NCBI RefSeq assembly: GCF_022410515.1
Contig: NZ_JACSDI010000023.1
Span: forward strand, 40,376-104,375
Source of the DNA: Shewanella cutis
Lineage (GTDB): Bacteria; Pseudomonadota; Gammaproteobacteria; Enterobacterales; Shewanellaceae
Direction of reading: 5' to 3'
DNA: 64,000 nucleotides
Shown here one piece after another: positions 61,314 through 64,000 of this stretch (its first letter is position 1; every line of letters starts with the position of its first letter). The position numbers and the translations under genes are program-made. The notes under the pieces are model-generated. The model ran no database searches, had not been told where the DNA came from, and saw only the letters and a program-made list of their open reading frames with translations.

Positions 61314-63633
61314 TTATGCCTTGACGATCTGCACACGATTGGTGTGTTGTGGGTTTCCCTTTGCTAAAGGGCTTGGCTGGTAACGAGTTAACGTATTAAT
61401 ACAGCCACCAACATCGATTGGGTGTCCGCTCCTTCCAATCCGGGCGATATCAGGTTGATACCAAGCGCCCTGGCCTAAAGCCACAACACCTGGAGCAACC
61501 CTTGGGGTAATGCGTACAGGTAATTCAACTGTGCCACGCTCGTTCCACATCTGTACTTTATCGCCGCTTCTTAAACCACGACCTAAGGCATCAGTTGGGT
61601 TCATCCATACTGCATCTTCTGCGGCTTCGCGCAGCCACGGCACGTTATGATAACTTGAGTGTGTACGCCCCTTGGTGTGATAACCCGCAAGCTGCAGAGG
61701 ATAATCATCCTTAGTATCTTCATCCTCATAACCATCCCATGTGGGTTGATACATAGGGATTGCAGTGATGTAATCGCCTTTAACATTAGGATTAAAGATC
61801 CAGTCTTTACCCTTTTGCGCCATCGACAGTGAGTAAATCTCTATCTTACCGGATGGTGTGCTCACCGCTTTACCACCATTGATATAGCTATCGAGTGCAA
61901 GTACTGGCGTCTTACTAAACGCACGGAACACACCAATCTTTTGTGCTTCAGCGTAACTATTAGGGAAGGTAGGTTGAGCATTGGTATTTGCGCTGTTTGT
62001 GGAGGTCATTCGACTCTAACCAAGTGGTATCGGGCAGTAAGATGTCTGCATAACGTGCGCTCGGTGTCATCCAGCAATCACACACGACAATAAGCTCACA
62101 TTTGCTGTCATCTTCGAGGATTTTAGCGGTACCGTTACAGTCGGAATGTTGATTAATTAAAATATTACTATTAAGCGCAAATACTGCTTTAGTATCCGCG
62201 CCAAGCGGAGTATCTAGATCTGCGGTACCACGAAGTCCATCTTTACGGGCGGTCATTTCATGGCCACGCTCAATCGCTTCTGACCACATAAAGCACGAAA
62301 TAGATTCTTTAACAGGATTACTACCGCCGCTCATACCTGCACGGTTTAAACTGCCTTGATAAGGTAGTGCGCCGTTGCTTACGCCTGACTGCCCTACTTT
62401 TCCGGTTAGGAATGAAAGCATATAGCAAGCACGCATGGCTTGTTCACCATTAGCGTGACGATTTATCGCAGCACCAGTCACAATAAACGGTGCTTTAGCA
62501 TTCATAATCTTGCTAGCGACAGATTTAATATTTGCTTCTGATATTCCGCAGATTTTAGCTGCCCAGGCGGGGGTTCTTGGGCCATTATCGACAAACTTAC
62601 CTTCACCAAGAATGTAGTTGCGATAGTTGTCTTCAACGTCGATATAAGGCAAATATTGAGTCTTTTTAGGATCGCCACTTGCGGTAAATTCAGCGACAAG
62701 CTTTTCAAGAGAGGCCTTGTCAAATCCAACGCAGTACTTATCTAAAAATGCCTTGGAATGCGTATCAACCCATCCAGAGCTAATCATTTCATAGGCAATC
62801 GCTTCTGCAAATGCCGCATCGGTTCCTGGTCTAATCGGTAACCATTGGCTTTCTTTACCCGCCATTGAGTCCGTATAACGTGGGTCCACCATAATCACTT
62901 CAAGGTTAGCATTCGCCTCAAGTGCTTTTAAGAAATCATATCCTTCACCCGACCCACTTTGACGCATTTCACTTGGGTTGTAGCCAATACCGAGGAACAG
63001 GTCACTATCGTATAACGCCGTTAAAGAAGAACCCGATGTACTGCTAAAACCTGTCGCAGCTGCTGCATCAATTTGTTGTGCCCAAGAGTAGTTGTTATAA
63101 AACTGAAGAAATCCACCGTTCAGATTGAGCACACGATCAAAACACGCTGAGCTAGCAAACCCATAATAAGCCCCTGTTCCATATATCTTTAAAATCGACT
63201 TATTACCGTAACTACTGGCGATACGTTGAATTTCACTCGCAATCGTTGAAGCAGCCTCATCCCATGATATTGGCACAAACTTCGCTTCCCCACGCTTACC
63301 AACACGCTTCATAGGTGTACGTAAACGATCAGGAGCATAAGTACGGCTACGCAGCGAACGTCCTCGGGCACACGCTCGGATCTGGTGGTTGCCGTATTCA
63401 TCGCTAGTTTCATGATCAGCTTCAATACGGGTAATGATGCCATCACGACTAAATACTTTGATGGGGCAATTTGAACCACAGTTAACCAAACAAGATGACC
63501 AAGTTTGTACTTCATCGCCTACTGGTGGCTTAGGTGGCACCACATTCACATCACTTGAACCCGAGTTACAGCCAGTGACCGTTGCTGCACAGCCCATGGC
63601 TGCACTCATTTTTAGAAAACTTCTGCGTTCCAT
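61314..63633 (-). pseudogene. dmsA: DmsA, molybdopterin DMSO reductase, broken by internal deletion
   Basis: The N-terminal 557 codons (61960-63633) have a signal with RR and a lipobox-like VTGC, the CLVNCGSNCPIK cluster motif, and molybdopterin domains to DILLPDTTWLESNDL, then go out of frame. The C-terminal part (61314-62009, other frame) resumes at NSYAEAQKIGVFRAFSKTPV and ends HTNRVQIVKA. Family members have some 70 residues between these points, so about 200 bases are missing near 62,000. No functional enzyme is expected. Confidence 0.88.
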
Positions 63634-63652
63634 TGTCTTTACCTCTTATCAA

Positions 63653-64000
63653 TCAAGGCAGCAGGTAGCTGAAGGTAAACATCAGCAAGTGCGCGTTGTA
63701 GTTATGGTTTAAGTCGCCTAGGGTGATTAACCCAGGAATGCTATTGACTGCGGATTGGCTATAGTCAGTGTCGTAATAACGCTCGTACTGATAACTTAAC
63801 TTGAGCCCCATACGCTCACTCAGAGCGTAGCGACCATAGAGCTCGACACTGTGGTTATAGGAGTAGTAATCACCGTATGGCTGGACCTCGTTATAGGTGA
63901 TTAAGGTATCGCTTGCGGAGTTGGAGAATTGATAATTCCCACCAAGTGTCAGCCTGTCATCCAATAGACCGCTATAGGTAAACCCTGCACCTAAATTGAT
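63653..64000 (-). CDS. dmsF: DmsF, MtrB-like outer-membrane barrel, C-terminal part
   Basis: The last 115 residues of a barrel protein continuing past the right edge. Alternating strands (LYGRYALSERMGLKLSYQYE, LLMFTFSYLLP) fit the MtrB/PioB family, which holds the DmsE cytochrome in the outer membrane. It is upstream of dmsA with a 19-base gap, matching the E-F-A-B-G-H order. dmsE should lie just outside the window. Confidence 0.82.
   Translation of the reverse strand: MNLGAGFTYSGLLDDRLTLGGNYQFSNSASDTLITYNEVQPYGDYYSYNHSVELYGRYALSERMGLKLSYQYERYYDTDYSQSAVNSIPGLITLGDLNHNYNAHLLMFTFSYLLP

Noticed and set aside
1..64000. tRNA or rRNA genes and phage genes
   Set aside because: No cloverleaf, ribosomal RNA sequence or phage structural gene was recognised. 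The tyrosine recombinase is not next to a tRNA.

Overview
The window looks like Shewanella DNA. The right end carries a periplasmic/outer-membrane DMSO respiration cluster of the dmsEFABGH type with an MtrA-like multiheme cytochrome, an arrangement typical of that genus. The left 57 kb is plasmid-like and mobile: an F-type conjugation operon, a RepA-type replication region, a ParA/ParB partition operon, toxin-antitoxin pairs and layers of insertion sequences. I cannot tell from the window whether this is a megaplasmid that captured chromosomal genes or a plasmid integrated into a chromosome. The change from mobile to respiratory DNA is sharp, at about 56,817.

Region by region. 1-14,620 (minus strand): transfer operon traA-L-E-K-B-V-C-trbI-traW-U-trbC-traN-F-trbB-(46-aa gene)-traH-traG, with traG running off the left edge. 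14,621-15,551: operon head with a 62-aa protein and a LuxR-type HTH regulator, in the places held by traY and traJ in F. 15,600-17,460: replication region (structured leader, repA, probable oriV with a DnaA box). 17,640-18,760: dead IS630. 19,310-21,669: parAB. 21,773-25,952: accessory modules, namely a HEPN-motif DUF4209-like gene between two identical 37-bp repeats, then a HigB/HigA pair between two 27-bp dyad sites, then a truncated serine recombinase. 26,036-34,085: dead IS5, a chemoreceptor gene and an EAL gene, then an IS256 remnant holding three nested elements (IS3 in which sits a second IS3 in which sits an IS110). 34,285-39,860: minor pilin genes pilV-W-X-Y1. 40,269-43,988: remnant of a Tn3-family transposon (tnpR, CoiA-like passenger, Phd/ParE pair, 5' stub of tnpA).

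43,995-55,497 is one IS256 element split by a 10.2-kb transposon (45,145-55,365). That transposon has 169-bp terminal inverted repeats, a 6-bp target duplication, a recombinase/DDE transposase/AAA+ ATPase module, and as cargo a secreted RHS-repeat protein made as two ORFs plus a probable immunity gene. This is the most striking system in the window. 55,575-56,816 holds a small tyrosine recombinase, with a dyad site like those around the HigBA pair, and an IS982 remnant.

56,820-64,000 (minus strand): porin, nine-heme MtrA/DmsE-like cytochrome with one CX3CH motif, then dmsH, dmsG, dmsB, dmsA and dmsF (partial). dmsA is broken by an apparent out-of-frame internal deletion, so DMSO reduction from this locus is probably lost unless the break is an assembly error. 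Many transposases in the window also carry single nonsense changes, so much of the mobile DNA appears to be decaying, while the tra, par and RHS genes are intact.
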